Below, in pieces: positions 32,328 through 40,976 of a DNA stretch of 64,000 nucleotides (within the stretch, counting starts at the first letter, position 1; every line of letters begins with the position of its first letter). This stretch comes from Methylobacterium sp. (GTDB lineage: Bacteria > Pseudomonadota > Alphaproteobacteria > Rhizobiales > Beijerinckiaceae). The stretch is from assembly GCA_002928875.1 (NCBI GenBank), contig PERO01000019.1:161235-225234 (forward strand), given 5' to 3'. The notes beneath the pieces were generated by a model. The model saw only the letters and a list, made by a program, of their open reading frames with translations, searched no databases and was not told where the DNA came from. A program made the translations under genes and the position numbers.

Positions 32328-33155
32328 ATGACCCAACCTGTCGAAGGGCTCGGCGCGCAAAGCCCCATCCGCACCTTGCGCCTGTTGCGTCACCTCGGCG
32401 ATGCCGGCGCGCCCGGCGCCTCGCTGGCCGGGCTGGTGCGTGTTTCCGGCCTGTCGAAGCCGACCTGCCGGCGACTGCTGATTGCGCTGATCGAGGAGGG
32501 GATGGTGGTGCAGGATCCTGCCACGCGCCTCTATTTTCTTGGCCGCGAGATCTATCTGCTGGGGATCATCGCCGCCGAGCGCTACGGCATCCATCGGGTG
32601 GCGCTCGAGAGTGTCACGCGCCTCGCGCAGGAAACGGGGGATGCCGCCTTCCTGCAGGTCCGCCATGGGCTCGACGTCATCTGCCTCACGCGGGAAGACG
32701 GGAACTACCCGCTCCGGTCGCATGTGCTGAAGGCAGGAGACCGGTATCCGCTGGGCGTCGGCGCCGGGCCGCTCGCCATTCTCGCGGCCTTGCCGGAGAG
32801 TGAGGCCGAGGCCTATCTCGCGGCGCGGGGTCCGCAACTGGAGCAGCGCTATCCGCCCCTGTGGCCGCTCCTGCCTGAACTCATTCAGGAAACCCGGGAA
32901 CGCGGCTACGCCATCAATCGCGGCGTCCTCTTCAAGGGCTCGTGGGGCTTGGGGATGGCCGTGCGCGAACCCTCGGGCCGGGTCACGGCCTGCCTGTCGC
33001 TCGCGGCGGTGGAAAGCCGGATGCAGCCCGATCGCGAGCCCGAACTCGTCGCGCTTCTGGCGCGCGAGGTGCGCCTCGTGGAGCAGCGTCTGAAGGGCGA
33101 CCCGCTGCGTCTCGCCGATCCGGCTCCGGCCGCCCGCCGGAGGAGCCGTGCATGA
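32328..33155 (+). CDS. IclR family transcriptional regulator
   Basis: A 275-residue regulator. Residues 10-70 form the winged helix (SPIRTLRLLRHLGD, then SLAGLVRVSGLSKPTCRRLL). Residues 85-265 form the GAF-like IclR effector domain, with LRSHVLKAGDRYPLGVGAGP and GYAINRGVLFKGSWGLGMAV. Length is normal. ATG 32328 is the first start in frame that gives a full HTH. Two copies of a palindrome in the neighbourhood (28218 and 32201) suggest that it controls the TRAP operon and the divergent SDR. It runs into the acyl-CoA ligase gene, so it may also be co-transcribed with the downstream catabolic genes. Confidence 0.93.
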   Translation: MTQPVEGLGAQSPIRTLRLLRHLGDAGAPGASLAGLVRVSGLSKPTCRRLLIALIEEGMVVQDPATRLYFLGREIYLLGIIAAERYGIHRVALESVTRLAQETGDAAFLQVRHGLDVICLTREDGNYPLRSHVLKAGDRYPLGVGAGPLAILAALPESEAEAYLAARGPQLEQRYPPLWPLLPELIQETRERGYAINRGVLFKGSWGLGMAVREPSGRVTACLSLAAVESRMQPDREPELVALLAREVRLVEQRLKGDPLRLADPAPAARRRSRA

Positions 33156-33180
33156 TCCCGACCATTTCCGGCCTGCTGCC

Positions 33181-34809
33181 ATGACGATCGATGCACCGAA
33201 GGGGGGCGTGGCCCGCAGCTCGAACCGCGTGATGAACCTCGCGCATATCCTGCGCCAGAACGCGCGTCGCTTTCCGGAACGGCACGGCCTCGTCTGGGGG
33301 GAACGGGCCTGGACCTGGCTCGAGATCGAGCGTGACGTCAATGCGCTCGCGGCCGCCCTTGAGGCACGCGGCCTCGGCAAGGGCGACCGGCTCATCGTGC
33401 ATTCGAAGAACACCGCGCAGATGTTCTTCTCGCTTTTCGCCGCGCTGAAGCTCGGCGCGGTCTGGGTCCCGACCAATTTCCGGTTATTGCCCGAGGAAGT
33501 GATCTATCTCGCCCAGTTTTCCGGCGCGAAGGGCTTCCTCTGCCACGGCGATTTCCCCGACCATGCGGCCACCGTGGCTGAGCATGTGCCGAATGTGGAA
33601 TTCATCTGGCGGCTCGACGAGCAGGCGCGCGACACGCACTTCGGGGAAGCCGATGTCTCCGCGCGCATCGCGGCCTTCCGGGGCCAGACGGTCCCGGATT
33701 GCCCGGTGATGCATGACGATCCCTGCTGGTTCTTCTTCACCTCCGGGACGACCGGGCGTTCGAAGGCGGCGGTTCTGACCCATGGGCAGATGGCCTTCGT
33801 CATCACGAACCACCTCGGCGACCTGCTGCCGGGCACGACGGAAGCCGATGCCTCGCTGGTGGTCGCACCGCTGAGCCACGGCGCGGGCGTGCACCAGCTC
33901 AACATCGCCGCGCGCGGTGCCGCGACCATCCTGCTGCCAAGCGAGAAATTCGACATCGAGGAAGCCTGGCGGCTGGTGGAGCGCCACCGCATCACCAACA
34001 TGTTCACCGTGCCGACCATCCTGAAGATGCTCGTGGAGCATCCGGCGGTGGATCGCTTCGATCATTCCTCGCTGCGCGCGGTGATCTATGCCGGTGCGCC
34101 GATGTATCGCGAGGACCAGAAATTCGCGCTGAAGAAGCTCGGTCCCGTGATCACCCAGTATTTCGGGCTCGGCGAGGTGACCGGCAACATCACCGTCCTG
34201 CCGCCGGCGCTTCACGATCCGGAGGATCGCGCGAACACGAAATTCGGTACCTGCGGCTTCGAGCGGACCGGCATGCAGGTCTCGATCCAGAACGATGCCG
34301 GCGAGGAACTGGAGCCGTTCGAGACGGGCGAGATCTGTGTCATCGGCCCGGCGGTGTTCGCGGGCTATTACAACAACCCCGAAGCCAACGCGAAAGCCTT
34401 CCGCGACGGCTGGTTCCGCACCGGCGATCTCGGCCACATGGATGCGCAGGGCTTCGTCTACATCACCGGCCGCGCTTCCGACATGTATATCTCCGGCGGC
34501 TCGAACATCTATCCGCGCGAGGTGGAGGAGAAGATCCTCGCCCATCCGGCGGTGGTGGAGGTGGCGGTGCTCGGCGTGCCGGACAAGCTCTGGGGCGAGG
34601 TGGGCGTCGCGGTCTGCGTCACGCGCGAACCGGTGCAGGAGGCTGATCTGGCCGCGTTTCTCGGCTCGAAAATCCCGCGTTACAAGATGCCGAAGCGCTT
34701 CTTCTTCTGGGATGAATTGCCGAAATCCGGCTACGGCAAGGTGCCGAAGCGCATGGTGCGCGACGAACTCGTCGCGCGCGGCCTCCTCGGTGCCGATGGG
34801 CTTGTCTGA
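33181..34809 (+). CDS. AMP-forming acyl-CoA synthetase
   Basis: A ~542-residue acid-CoA ligase of the ANL superfamily. The P-loop FFTSGTTGRSKAAVLTHGQM lies near residue 190, the aromatic site TQYFGLGEVTGN near 325, the hinge YYNNPEANAKAFRDGWFRTGD near 400 (two segments) and YGKVPKRMV with the catalytic Lys near the end. The acid is probably the TRAP substrate or a product of it. Start choice is uncertain: ATG 33181 has no good ribosome site, whereas GTG 33148 follows GGAGGAG (33139-33145) and would overlap the iclR end by 8 bp, adding 11 residues. The next gene starts 1 bp after the stop. Confidence 0.9.
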   Translation: MTIDAPKGGVARSSNRVMNLAHILRQNARRFPERHGLVWGERAWTWLEIERDVNALAAALEARGLGKGDRLIVHSKNTAQMFFSLFAALKLGAVWVPTNFRLLPEEVIYLAQFSGAKGFLCHGDFPDHAATVAEHVPNVEFIWRLDEQARDTHFGEADVSARIAAFRGQTVPDCPVMHDDPCWFFFTSGTTGRSKAAVLTHGQMAFVITNHLGDLLPGTTEADASLVVAPLSHGAGVHQLNIAARGAATILLPSEKFDIEEAWRLVERHRITNMFTVPTILKMLVEHPAVDRFDHSSLRAVIYAGAPMYREDQKFALKKLGPVITQYFGLGEVTGNITVLPPALHDPEDRANTKFGTCGFERTGMQVSIQNDAGEELEPFETGEICVIGPAVFAGYYNNPEANAKAFRDGWFRTGDLGHMDAQGFVYITGRASDMYISGGSNIYPREVEEKILAHPAVVEVAVLGVPDKLWGEVGVAVCVTREPVQEADLAAFLGSKIPRYKMPKRFFFWDELPKSGYGKVPKRMVRDELVARGLLGADGLV

Positions 34810-34810
34810 C

Positions 34811-35695
34811 ATGGCAAGACCCGCCCCGATGCCAAGACCCCCCTTCATCCGGCAGCCCGGCACGGCATCGGCGCCGCGCATCGTCGCGGTCGAGGGCCGG
34901 GGCCGCGCCTTTCGCATGCCGCTCCCATCCGGGCTCAGCCTGCTCGAGGCCGCGCGGCAGGGCTTCGCGGCGGAGGGCTTCGCGAGCGGAACCCTGCGCC
35001 TCGCCGACGTGGCGCTCGCGCCCTTCGCCTATGTGATGCCGGCCCTGAGCCGCGACGGACAGAACGCCGCCTTCTATTCCGAGACCTTTCGCCCGGCGGG
35101 CATCACGCGGCTCGATGCCGGCGCGCTGACCTTCGGCCGGCGCGACGGTGCCCCGTTCTTCCATTGCCACGCCCTGTGGCGCGAGGCGGATGGCCATTGC
35201 AATGGTGGCCATATCCTGCCCGACGCAACCATGATCGCCGAGGATGCCATGGTCGAGGCCTTCGGGATCGCCGGTGCGACTTTCGAGGCGAACCCCGATC
35301 CGGAAACGAATTTCAAGCTGTTCGGCCCTGTTTCCGACGACAGCGCCGGGGGGCAGGGCGATTGCCGGGCCTTCGCCCTGCGCCTGCGGCCGAACCAGTG
35401 CTTCCATGCGGCGCTCGAGGATTTCTGTCGCGAACGGGGCATCGCGAAAGCGCTGATCCATGGCGGGGTCGGCTCGCTGATCGGGGCGGCTTTCGAGGAT
35501 GGTTCGATCACCGAACCCTTTGCCACCGAGGTCTTCCTCGCAGCCGGCACCATCGCAGCCGGGGCTGGCGGCACGCCTGAGGCGGTGGTCGATGCCGGGC
35601 TGGTGGATTATACCGGCGGGCTCGCGCGGGGACGGCTGAAGCGGGGCGCAAACCCCGTCCTGATGACCTTTGAACTCATTCTGGCGGAAGCCTGA
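34811..35695 (+). CDS. Tandem PPC/DUF296-domain protein
   Basis: A 294-residue protein that seems to contain two PPC (plants and prokaryotes conserved, DUF296) domains. The first has PFFHCHALWREADGHCNGGH, with the His residues that bind metal in this family, at about residues 116-135. The second, about residues 195-275, has ALRLRPNQCFHAALEDFCRE and ALIHGGVGSLIGAAFEDGS, but lacks the H-x-H motif. Bacterial PPC proteins are usually single-domain trimers of unknown function, sometimes fused to AT-hooks in plants; none are present here. ATG 34811 is 1 bp after the acyl-CoA ligase stop. Function unknown; operon context suggests a catabolic rather than DNA-binding role. Confidence 0.72.
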   Translation: MARPAPMPRPPFIRQPGTASAPRIVAVEGRGRAFRMPLPSGLSLLEAARQGFAAEGFASGTLRLADVALAPFAYVMPALSRDGQNAAFYSETFRPAGITRLDAGALTFGRRDGAPFFHCHALWREADGHCNGGHILPDATMIAEDAMVEAFGIAGATFEANPDPETNFKLFGPVSDDSAGGQGDCRAFALRLRPNQCFHAALEDFCRERGIAKALIHGGVGSLIGAAFEDGSITEPFATEVFLAAGTIAAGAGGTPEAVVDAGLVDYTGGLARGRLKRGANPVLMTFELILAEA

Positions 35696-35704
35696 GGATC
35701 GACC

Positions 35705-36487
35705 ATGAACCAGAACATCCAGGTTGCTCTGATCACCGGCGCGGCCCGTGGCATCGGGCTTGCCGCTGCCGAACGTTTCCTCGCCGGAGGCTGGAATGTC
35801 GCGATGCTCGACCGCGACGAGGCGGGCCTGGCGAGCGCGGTGCGCGGCCTCGGCCAGCCCGGGCGCCTCCTGGAACTCGCGCTCGATGTCTCGAACCCGG
35901 AGGACGCAGCGCGCGCGGCCGAGGCCGTGAAGACGCGCTTCGGCCGGCTCGATGCGCTGGTGAACAATGCCGGGATCGCCCATTTCGGGCCGGCGATGGA
36001 AACGCCGCTTTCGGTGTGGAACGAGATCATGGCGGTCAATCTCACGGGCCCGCTCGTCATGACGCAGGCCTTTTTTCCGCTGATGCGCGAGACGGGCGGG
36101 GCGATCGTCAACATCACCTCGATTTCCGGCCTGCGCGCCTCCACGCTGCGCGTCGCCTATGGCACCTCGAAGGCCGGCCTCGCGCATCTCACGCGCCAGC
36201 TCGCGGTGGAACTGGCGAGCCACGGCATTCGCGTGAACGCCGTCGCCCCCGGCCCGGTTGATACGGCGATGGCGAAGAAGGTGCATTCCCCCGAGATCCG
36301 CAAGGATTACCACGATGCCATCCCGCTGAACCGCTATGGCCTGCCGGAAGAACTGGCGGAGGCGATCCATTTCCTCTGCTCGCCCGCCGCGAGCTACATC
36401 ACGGGGCAGGTGCTCGCGGTCGATGGCGGTTTCGATGCCGCCGGCATCGGGCTGCCGACTTTGCGCCGCGACCAGGGGAACGGGTGA
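35705..36487 (+). CDS. Short-chain dehydrogenase/reductase (SDR)
   Basis: A 260-residue classical SDR with TGAARGIGLAAAERF at residues 10-24, LVNNAGIAHFG near 87, the catalytic Ser in NITSISGL and YGTSKAGLAHLTRQLA near 155, then VAPGPVDTAMA and QVLAVDGGFDAAG. The Asp in MLDRDEAG at the end of beta-2 suggests NAD(H). It lies 9 bp after the PPC-domain gene and is likely part of the same operon. It differs clearly from the leftward SDR at 31307, so the two probably handle different steps. Confidence 0.9.
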   Translation: MNQNIQVALITGAARGIGLAAAERFLAGGWNVAMLDRDEAGLASAVRGLGQPGRLLELALDVSNPEDAARAAEAVKTRFGRLDALVNNAGIAHFGPAMETPLSVWNEIMAVNLTGPLVMTQAFFPLMRETGGAIVNITSISGLRASTLRVAYGTSKAGLAHLTRQLAVELASHGIRVNAVAPGPVDTAMAKKVHSPEIRKDYHDAIPLNRYGLPEELAEAIHFLCSPAASYITGQVLAVDGGFDAAGIGLPTLRRDQGNG

Positions 36488-36576
36488 TCAGCGCGGTTTT
36501 TCCAGCTTGACGGAAGACGAGGGATCGCAAGTCTAGGCCAGCGCGCCCTTCAGGGCCGCGGGAAGGGAATCCATCG

Positions 36577-37515
36577 ATGTCCAAGCATGTGTTTTCCGGC
36601 GTGATGCCGGCGCTGATGACGCCCTGCAAGGCGGATCGCTCACCCGATTTCGAGGCGCTGGTGCGCATGGGCCAGCACCTCACGGGGCAGGGCATGTCGG
36701 GCGTGATCTATGCCGGCTCGATGGGCGACTGGCCGCTGCTCACCGACGAGCAGCGCATGGAGGGCGTGGAGCACCTCGTGAAGGCGGGCATCAAGGTGAT
36801 CGTCGGCACCGGCGCGCAGAACCCGATGCGCGCGGCGGCGCTTGCGGCGCATGCGAAGAAGGTGGGTGCTGCGGGTTTGATGGTCATCCCCCGCGTGCTT
36901 TCGCGCGGCACGTCGCCGGCGGCGCAATTCGCGCATTTCTCCGGAATTCTCGAAGCGGCGGTGGATCTGCCCTCGGTGATCTACAACAGCCCCTATTATG
37001 GCTTCGAGACCAAGGCCGATCTGTTCTTCGCCTTGCATGATCGCTACCCGCATCTCGTGGGTTTCAAGGAATTCGGCAGCGCGAAGGCGATGTCCTATGC
37101 GGCCGAGCATATCGTGAACCGCTCCGAGAAACTCACGCTGATGGTCGGCGTCGATACGGAAGTCTTCCACGGCTACGTGAATTGCGGCGCGACCGGTGCG
37201 ATCACCGGCGTCGGCAATGCCCTGCCGAAGGAGGTGCTGCATCTCGCGCGCCTGTGCGAGGCCGCGCAGAAGGGCGATCCCGTTGCCCGCCGGCAAGCTC
37301 AGGAACTGGAGGGCGCGCTGAAGGTGCTCTCGACCTTCGATGAGGGCGCGGATCTCGTGCTCTTCTACAAGCATCTGATGGTGCTCGAGGGGCATGCCGA
37401 ATACGCCCTGCATTTCAACCCGACGGATGCGCTCTCGCCGAGCCAGAAGACCTTCCTCGAAACGCAGCACAGGCTCTTCAAGACCTGGTACGCCGCCTGG
37501 AACAAGGCGGGCTGA
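36577..37515 (+). CDS. DapA-family (N-acetylneuraminate lyase superfamily) aldolase or dehydratase
   Basis: A 312-residue TIM-barrel class I aldolase. The Schiff-base Lys is in LVGFKEFGSAK near residue 163 and the catalytic Tyr in VIYNSPYYGFE near 135. The phosphate-like loop is GVIYAGSMGDWPLLTDEQR, where the usual GTTGE is replaced by GSMGD. That change argues against true dihydrodipicolinate synthase, which keeps GTTGE to bind pyruvate. It is therefore more likely a sugar-acid or 2-keto-acid aldolase/dehydratase acting at the end of the IclR-linked cluster. The start at 36577 is 89 bp after the SDR. Confidence 0.85.
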   Translation: MSKHVFSGVMPALMTPCKADRSPDFEALVRMGQHLTGQGMSGVIYAGSMGDWPLLTDEQRMEGVEHLVKAGIKVIVGTGAQNPMRAAALAAHAKKVGAAGLMVIPRVLSRGTSPAAQFAHFSGILEAAVDLPSVIYNSPYYGFETKADLFFALHDRYPHLVGFKEFGSAKAMSYAAEHIVNRSEKLTLMVGVDTEVFHGYVNCGATGAITGVGNALPKEVLHLARLCEAAQKGDPVARRQAQELEGALKVLSTFDEGADLVLFYKHLMVLEGHAEYALHFNPTDALSPSQKTFLETQHRLFKTWYAAWNKAG

Positions 37516-37603
37516 GGCGCTCCGCCCGCGACCCGGCATCCCCTTGTTCGGCCGGGCGGAATGAGCCCATGATGGCCGTGCGGCCGCGCAATGCTGCCGG
37601 ATC

Positions 37604-38086
37604 ATGAGGATTCGCATGCGCAGATTGGTGAAGTTCCTGCACACCGTCGCAGCCTCGGGCCTCGCAGGCGCGCTGCTCGCCTATGTCGTCGTGCTGGTGA
37701 TGGCACCGCAGGGGAGCGCGCAATCCGTCGCCGACATGCGCCAGACCATCACCGCGCTGTGCAGCTACATGCTGCTGCCGTCGCTGGGCGTGGCTCTGGT
37801 GACGGGCCTCGTCTCGATGATGGTGCATCGACCGTTCCAGGAGCTGCGCTGGGTCTGGATCAAGGCCCTGCTCGGGCTCAGCATGTTCGAGGCGACCTTC
37901 GCGATCGTGCAATCCAAGGCGAACTCGGCCGCCGACGAAGCGGGCAGAATCGCGGCCGGCACCGGTGATCCGCAGGTGCTCGCGAGCCTTGTCGCGAATG
38001 AATGGATGTCGCTCACCGCCTTGCTGGCGCTGTCGGCGGCGCAGATCGGCCTCGGCATCTGGCGTCCCGGCCTCAAATGGGGGTGA
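37604..38086 (+). CDS. Four-helix integral membrane protein of unknown function
   Basis: A ~160-residue protein with four hydrophobic segments: about residues 12-33, 47-70, 83-103 and 136-153. The first helix is preceded by a basic stretch (MRIRMRRLVKFLHTV), giving a cytoplasmic N-terminus. LHTVAASGLAGALLAYVVVL and the Trp-rich ELRWVWIKALLG resemble small DUF2269-like membrane proteins, but I cannot assign a family with confidence. ATG 37604 or ATG 37616 may be the start. It stands alone, convergent with the peptide transporter ATPase gene 9 bp away, and is preceded by an 8-bp-stem hairpin (37521-37560). Confidence 0.65.
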   Translation: MRIRMRRLVKFLHTVAASGLAGALLAYVVVLVMAPQGSAQSVADMRQTITALCSYMLLPSLGVALVTGLVSMMVHRPFQELRWVWIKALLGLSMFEATFAIVQSKANSAADEAGRIAAGTGDPQVLASLVANEWMSLTALLALSAAQIGLGIWRPGLKWG

Positions 38087-38095
38087 GCGACGGCC

Positions 38096-39070
38096 TCAGG
38101 CCTTCGCCATCTCCGGCAGGATGCAGCGCACCTCGCGCCGTTCGCCGAGGGTGACGCGCGGCGGCAATTCCGCCCGGCAGCGATCCTGCGCGTGGGCGCA
38201 GCGCTCCGCGAAGCTGCAGGCGTTGGGCGCGGCATGGAGCGCCGGCGGCGCGCCGGGAATGGCATCGAGCCGCGCGCCCTTCACCGCGCCATGCAGGTTC
38301 GCCGCGAGCAAACCGCGCGTGTAGGGGTGCTGCGGATCGCGGATGATGTCGCGGATCGAGCCGGTTTCCACCAGTTGGCCGGCATACATCACCGCGACGC
38401 GATCGGAGATTTCCACCGCGACGCCGACATCATGCGTGACAAAGATCATGCCCATGCCGAATTCGCGCTGCAATTCGCGCAGGAGCAGCAGGATCTGGAT
38501 CTGCACCGTGGCATCGAGCGCGGTGGTCGGCTCATCCGCGAGCAGCAGCTTCGGCTTGCACGCCAGCGCCAGCGCGATCATCGCGCGTTGGCGCATGCCG
38601 CCGGACATTTCATGCGGATAGGCTTTCAGGCGCCGTTCGGGCGAGGGGATGCGCACGCGGGTCAGCATCTCGAGCGCGCGCGCCTTGCCTTCCGCCGCGC
38701 TCGCGCCCTCGTGGCGCATCACCGTTTCGGCGATCTGCTCGCCGATGGTGTAGACCGGATCGAGCGCCAGCATCGGGTCCTGGAAGATCATCGAGACCAC
38801 GCCGCCGCGATGATCCGCCAGCGCCTTGCCGGAAAGCGCCAGCACATCCGTGCCCTGCACGCGGATTGCGCCGCCGATGGTCGTGCGATTTTCCGGCAGG
38901 ATGCGCAGCAGCGTCTTCAAAGTCACGCTCTTGCCCGAGCCGCTTTCGCCCAGGATGCTCAGCGTCTCGCCGGGGTTCAGCGTGAGATTGACACCGTTCA
39001 CCGCATAAACGTCCCGCGCGCCGGAGAAGCGCACCGTGAGGTTCTCGATCTCGACGAGAGGCGTCGTCAT
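38096..39070 (-). CDS. Oligopeptide/dipeptide-type ABC transporter ATP-binding protein (OppD/DppD)
   Basis: A 324-residue ATPase of the peptide/nickel family. Walker A is LGESGSGKSVTLKTLL near residue 40, the signature MSGGMRQRAMIALALA near 154 and Walker B KLLLADEPTTALDAT near 175. The C-terminal extension carries CSFAERCAHAQDRCR, the cysteine cluster typical of this subfamily, which may bind an Fe-S cluster. ATG 39070 overlaps the upstream ATPase gene by 4 bp (ATGA). It is the last gene of the leftward transporter operon. Confidence 0.93.
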   Translation of the reverse strand: MTTPLVEIENLTVRFSGARDVYAVNGVNLTLNPGETLSILGESGSGKSVTLKTLLRILPENRTTIGGAIRVQGTDVLALSGKALADHRGGVVSMIFQDPMLALDPVYTIGEQIAETVMRHEGASAAEGKARALEMLTRVRIPSPERRLKAYPHEMSGGMRQRAMIALALACKPKLLLADEPTTALDATVQIQILLLLRELQREFGMGMIFVTHDVGVAVEISDRVAVMYAGQLVETGSIRDIIRDPQHPYTRGLLAANLHGAVKGARLDAIPGAPPALHAAPNACSFAERCAHAQDRCRAELPPRVTLGERREVRCILPEMAKA

Positions 39071-40077
39071 GCCGTCACCGCTTCGATGCCGGGATGCCCG
39101 GAATTGGGAATGGCCAGATGGCAATTCACGAGATGCCGCTCGCCGGGCAGGGTGTAGAGACCGGGTGGAGTGGAAATGCAGACGGTCGCGGCGTGCCGGC
39201 AGCGCGTGTGGAAGCGGCAGCCCGAGGGCGGGTTGATCGGGTTCGGCGGGTCGCCGGCAAGCGGTGCCTCGCGCGTGAGGTGATCCGGGTCCATCGACGG
39301 CATCGCGGCGAGCAGCGCGCGCGTATAGGGATGGCTCGGTCGCTCGTAGATGGCATCCACCGGGCCGATCTCGGCGATCTCGCCAAGATACATCACCATC
39401 ACCCGGTCGCTCATGTAGCGCACCACGTTGAGATCATGCGAGATGAAGATGTAGGTGAGGCCGAGTTCGCGCTTGAGGTCGCCGAGCAGGTTCAGGACCT
39501 GCGCTTCCACGGATTTGTCGAGCGCTGAGACCGCTTCATCAAGGATCACGATCTTCGGCTTGAAGGCGAGCGCCCGCGCGATGTTCACGCGCTGCCGCTG
39601 CCCGCCGGAGAGTTCATGCGGGTAGCGCCCGGCGAAGCGCTTCGGCTCCAGCCCCACCTTGAAGAGCAGTTCATGCGCGAGGCGCGTCGCCTCGGCGGTC
39701 GAGACGCCGTTCACGGTCGGCCCGAAGGCGATGGCCTCCTCCATCGTGAGGCGCGGATTGAGTGAGGCGTAGCTGTCCTGGAAGACCATCTGCACGTTGC
39801 GGCGCAGGTCGCGTAAGGGAAGATCGACGCCGAGCCGGCGCGCCGAGAGCATGATCTCCCCGCCATCGGGGCGGATGAGATCGACCAGCAAGCGCGCGGT
39901 GGTGGATTTGCCGCAGCCGCTCTCGCCGACGATGCCAAGCGTCTCGCCCTCGGCGACATCGAAGGAGATGCCGTCGACCGCGCGCACCGTGCCGGTGGAA
40001 CGGCCGAAGAAACCGCCCTTCAGCGGGAAATGCTTCGTGAGCCCGTTCACCGAGAGGAGGGGAGCCGCCGCACTCAT
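39067..40077 (-). CDS. Oligopeptide/dipeptide-type ABC transporter ATP-binding protein (OppF/DppF)
   Basis: The partner ATPase, 336 aa. The N-terminal insert HFPLKGGFFGRSTG is typical of OppF. Walker A is VGESGCGKSTTARLL near residue 50 and the signature LSGGQRQRVNIARALA near 160. Walker B is KIVILDEAVSALDKS, with Ala where most have Pro after DE. The C-terminal HTRCRHAATVC cysteine motif follows. ATG 40077 overlaps the permease stop by 4 bp. Longer upstream readings lie inside the permease gene. Confidence 0.93.
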   Translation of the reverse strand: MSAAAPLLSVNGLTKHFPLKGGFFGRSTGTVRAVDGISFDVAEGETLGIVGESGCGKSTTARLLVDLIRPDGGEIMLSARRLGVDLPLRDLRRNVQMVFQDSYASLNPRLTMEEAIAFGPTVNGVSTAEATRLAHELLFKVGLEPKRFAGRYPHELSGGQRQRVNIARALAFKPKIVILDEAVSALDKSVEAQVLNLLGDLKRELGLTYIFISHDLNVVRYMSDRVMVMYLGEIAEIGPVDAIYERPSHPYTRALLAAMPSMDPDHLTREAPLAGDPPNPINPPSGCRFHTRCRHAATVCISTPPGLYTLPGERHLVNCHLAIPNSGHPGIEAVTA

Positions 40078-40961
40078 GCCTTGATGTCCATGGCCGAGCG
40101 CAGGCCGTCCGAAAGCAGGTTGAAGGAAATCGAGGTGATGAAGATCATCAGCCCGGGCAGCGCCGCGACCCAGGGCTGCACATAGATCGCGTTGCGCAGG
40201 GTGTTCAGCATCAGCCCCCATTCCGGCTCGGGCGGCTTGACGCCCAGGCCGAGGAAGGAGAGGCCGGAGGCGAGGATCAGCGAGACCGAGATCAGCCCCG
40301 TGGCATAGACGAAGATCGGCCCCAGCACGTTGCCGAGCACGTGCACGCGGATGATCGTCATCGAGGAGGCGCCCGACGCACGCGCGGCCTCGACGTAATC
40401 GATCTTGCGCACCGCCGTTGTCACGCTTTCGGCGATCCGCGCGATGGGCGGGATGAAAACGATCGACAGCGAGAGCAAGCCGTTGAAAATGCCCGCGCCC
40501 AGCGCTCCGGAGAGCGCAATCGCCAGCAGCACGGAGGGGAAGGCGAAGAACACGTCGACCGTGCGCATCACGACGGTATTCACCTTGCCGCCGACATAGC
40601 CCGCGGTGATGCCGAGGAACGATCCCACGAAGAAGGCGATGAAAACCGGCGTCACGCCCATCAGCAGCGAGAGCCGCGCGCCATAGATCAGGCGCGAGAG
40701 CATGTCGCGGCCGAGTTCATCCGTGCCCAGCGGGAAGCCCGGCGTGCCGATGGGGCGCAGGCGGCGCAGCATCGAGGAACGATAGGGGTCGGCCGGGGCG
40801 ATCCAAGGCGAGAACAGCGCCATCAGCACGAGGCCGATGATGATCGCCAGCGCGACCATCGCGACGGGGTCGCGGCGCAGGCGGCGGATCACGCCCGACC
40901 AGTAGCCGGGCGAGCGCTCGACGGTCGCAAGGCGTTCGAAGGTGGCGGCGGTCGCGCTCAT
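40074..40961 (-). CDS. Oligopeptide/dipeptide-type ABC transporter permease (DppC)
   Basis: A 295-residue permease of the DppC/OppC group with six predicted membrane segments. Family features are LGTDELGRDMLSRLIYGARL near residue 75 and the EAA coupling loop YVEAARASGASSMTIIRVHV near 190. The N-terminal ~30 residues are cytoplasmic. It pairs with the DppB-type permease encoded 15 bp upstream and ends in an ATGA overlap with the next ATPase gene. Confidence 0.94.
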   Translation of the reverse strand: MSATAATFERLATVERSPGYWSGVIRRLRRDPVAMVALAIIIGLVLMALFSPWIAPADPYRSSMLRRLRPIGTPGFPLGTDELGRDMLSRLIYGARLSLLMGVTPVFIAFFVGSFLGITAGYVGGKVNTVVMRTVDVFFAFPSVLLAIALSGALGAGIFNGLLSLSIVFIPPIARIAESVTTAVRKIDYVEAARASGASSMTIIRVHVLGNVLGPIFVYATGLISVSLILASGLSFLGLGVKPPEPEWGLMLNTLRNAIYVQPWVAALPGLMIFITSISFNLLSDGLRSAMDIKA

Positions 40962-40976
40962 GGTTCAGCTCCCGGC

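Noticed and set aside
36577..37515. Assignment as dapA (lysine biosynthesis)
   Set aside because: The pyruvate-binding GTTGE is replaced by GSMGD and the gene lies in a catabolic cluster, so only the superfamily is claimed.
37521..37560. Hairpin TCCGCCCG/CGGGCGGA after the DapA-family gene as a rho-independent terminator
   Set aside because: The 24-nt loop is large, the stem only 8 bp, and no T-run follows. Kept only as a remark.
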